In this document: positions 62,833 through 64,000 of the stretch, piece by piece
How positions within the stretch are numbered: position 1 is the stretch's first letter
How the letters are laid out: every line of letters begins with the position of its first letter
DNA from: Hyphomicrobiales bacterium
GTDB lineage: Bacteria; Pseudomonadota; Alphaproteobacteria; Parvibaculales; Parvibaculaceae
DNA: 64,000 bases
NCBI GenBank assembly: GCA_016124805.1
Contig: WGND01000003.1
Location: 1 to 64,000 of the forward strand
Reading direction: 5' to 3'
Position numbers and translations under genes: made by a program
The notes under the pieces: generated by a model
Databases searched by the model: none
Seen by the model: the letters and a program-made list of their open reading frames with translations, nothing else
Told to the model about the DNA's origin: nothing

Positions 62833-63657
62833 ATGACAGCGGCATCTCGACCCGATCCATACGCAGCCGAAAAGGCGCGCTATCAGGAACTTTATCAAAA
62901 GGGAAAAGCAGCACGGCGTGACTTCAGTGAAGTGAAGCGCAATCCGGCTCAGATTGACGAGGCACTTATCGTCTCGCGTGAAACCGTGCCGGGCGGCTGG
63001 GGTCATTCGGTGCATCTCTCGCCCGGACAGACCCTGCGGCTGATCAACAAGACAAAAACCAAGGGCGTGAGCCTGCAGATTTTCAATGCGCATGACCGCA
63101 GTGAGCGTTTCAACGCGGGCGATACGGTGAAGCTGCAATGGAGCGCGCGCCTGCATCATGGCAAGCTTCTCTATTCAGACATGGGCCGCGTATTGGCGTC
63201 GATCAGCGATGATCGCTTCGGGCGCCATGATGCGCTGACCGGCGGCTCCACGGCGCAAACCAACGAAACCAAATATGGCGACAAGGCGCTTCGCAGCACG
63301 CGCGGCAATTTCATTCTTCTGGCCAGCAAGCACGGGCTGTCGCGGGCCGATATTGCTCCCTGCCTGACATTGTTTGCGCCGGTCATTGTCGATGACAAGG
63401 GCGTGCTCGTCTGGGAAGGGCCTGAGGCGGCGGCAGGTGACTATGTCGATCTGCGCGCCGAAATGGACATTCTCGTCTTTGTCTCCAACTGCCCCCATCC
63501 CCTGTCACCCGGCGGCTTTGATCCGGAGCCGATTGAGGCGCTGGTCTGGCGCTCAGGCGATGTACCGGCAGATGATTTCTGCCGCACCTCATGTGAGGAG
63601 GCGCGTCGCGGCTTTGACAATAATGAGGCCCTTCTGGCGACGGGAGGTGTGAAATGA
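62833..63657 (+). CDS. DUF1989 (urea carboxylase-associated) protein 1, carboxyguanidine deiminase subunit
   Basis: A 274-residue DUF1989-family protein. It contains VPGGWGHSVHLSPGQTLRLINKTKTKGVSLQIFNAHDRSERFNAGDTVKLQW, the candidate metal ligands in HHGKLLYSDMGRVLASISDDRFGRHDALTGGS, and a C-terminal NCPHPLSPGGFDP. It was formerly called urea amidolyase-associated protein 1. In guanidine-riboswitch operons this protein and its partner convert carboxyguanidine for the guanidine carboxylase route. AGGAGG precedes the ATG. It overlaps the next gene by 4 bp. Confidence 0.9.
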   Translation: MTAASRPDPYAAEKARYQELYQKGKAARRDFSEVKRNPAQIDEALIVSRETVPGGWGHSVHLSPGQTLRLINKTKTKGVSLQIFNAHDRSERFNAGDTVKLQWSARLHHGKLLYSDMGRVLASISDDRFGRHDALTGGSTAQTNETKYGDKALRSTRGNFILLASKHGLSRADIAPCLTLFAPVIVDDKGVLVWEGPEAAAGDYVDLRAEMDILVFVSNCPHPLSPGGFDPEPIEALVWRSGDVPADDFCRTSCEEARRGFDNNEALLATGGVK

Positions 63658-64000
63658 GTGTCCGCAACCCGTCTGACGCTTTTTATGATTTCATTGTGCC
63701 TGCCAGGCAGCCCTGGTCCCATGTGCTGAAGGCCGGTCAGGTGCTGCGCATTGTCGATCTTGAGGGGCAGCAGGCCGTCGATACGCTGTTTTATGCCGCC
63801 GATGATCACGAGGAACGCTATAGCGCACAGGATACGATCCGCGCGCAGGGCACGCCCTATATCATTGCTGGAACGAAGCTCCTGTCGAGCGAGGGCCGCC
63901 TGATGGCGACCATGCTGGCGGACACGGCCGGCGGTCATGATACATCTGCCGGTGCCTGCAGTGCGGAAAGCAACACGGTGCGCTTCGGGCATGATAAGAA
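63654..64000 (+). CDS. DUF1989 protein 2, carboxyguanidine deiminase subunit (partial)
   Basis: The first 115 codons of the partner protein, cut by the window end. It reads SDAFYDFIVPARQPWSHVLKAGQVLRIVDLEGQQAVDTLFYAADDHEERYSAQDTIRAQG and continues into GTKLLSSEGRLMATMLADTAGGHDTSAGACSAESNTVRF. It belongs to the same DUF1989 family as the gene before it and starts at ATGA. A guanidine/urea carboxylase and allophanate hydrolase are expected downstream, outside the window. Confidence 0.9.
   Translation, partial: MSVRNPSDAFYDFIVPARQPWSHVLKAGQVLRIVDLEGQQAVDTLFYAADDHEERYSAQDTIRAQGTPYIIAGTKLLSSEGRLMATMLADTAGGHDTSAGACSAESNTVRFGHDK

Overview
The window reads as a free-living alphaproteobacterial chromosome with high GC and dense coding. 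Support for this comes from an ECF sigma/ChrR pair with TGATCC-type promoters, a MarR-regulated ectABC operon, a QmcA/NfeD pair, and many ATGA/GTGA start-stop overlaps. The order or genus cannot be fixed from sequence alone. Ectoine synthesis plus oxidative-stress and xenobiotic oxidation genes fit a marine or saline, hydrocarbon- or terpenoid-exposed lifestyle (inference). The only mobile-element trace is a transposase fragment near 3.5 kb. I saw no CRISPR array, prophage or rRNA.

Layout. 0-3.7 kb: 3' end of a tRNA-fMet, an atypical SDR, and a GMC oxidoreductase divergent from a TetR regulator with a double-palindrome operator, then an IS3-family remnant. 3.9-9.4 kb: katG, a Baeyer-Villiger-type flavin monooxygenase (FMO), a transglutaminase-like protein and a MarR regulator. 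9.4-14.2 kb: ectABC, a sodium/solute symporter and a glycosyltransferase. 14.2-18.4 kb: a secreted SH3/crystallin-like protein, an unusual winged-helix regulator, and a second FMO divergent from a TetR gene. 18.5-20.4 kb: methionine-salvage genes mtnB-mtnD-mtnC. 20.4-29.6 kb: two RND efflux systems. The second is flanked by a DUF2892 membrane protein and a single-domain rhodanese, the two halves of a YgaP-like protein. 29.7-35.5 kb: a porin with a dense regulatory region, mtgA, and two tandem GMC oxidoreductases with a Tat-signal partner. 35.8-42.8 kb: an aldehyde dehydrogenase and an overlapping operon ppk2, mgtC/DUF4010, MFS, rlmJ and MFS. 42.9-46.7 kb: rpoE/chrR divergent from a COG2907/DUF1365 pair, both with matching ECF promoters. 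46.8-59.4 kb: GGDEF-EAL protein, acyl-CoA dehydrogenase pair, SemiSWEET, MDR dehydrogenase, GST, QmcA/NfeD, small envelope proteins, a degenerate GGDEF/EAL-like protein and cardiolipin synthase. 59.5-64 kb: TonB receptor, an orphan Cox11, and the start of a guanidine operon.

How the parts connect. A nearly identical 26-bp element (22/26) lies upstream of both FMO genes and overlaps the start of the TetR gene at 17.8 kb, so one TetR probably controls both monooxygenases and itself. A second shared palindrome (13/16) lies at both ends of the RND-2/rhodanese cassette. The divergent ECF promoters share a 13-bp block, implying one RpoE-ChrR stress regulon here; this ChrR has lost the two Cys ligands of its zinc anti-sigma domain. 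The last operon has a good sigma-54 promoter whose predicted start falls at the 5' edge of a guanidine-I riboswitch. It is followed by two DUF1989 proteins expected to form carboxyguanidine deiminase, so nitrogen control and guanidine sensing appear to be stacked.

Limits. Functions rest on motif recognition by eye; no database search was run. Operator assignments are inferences from palindromy and position.
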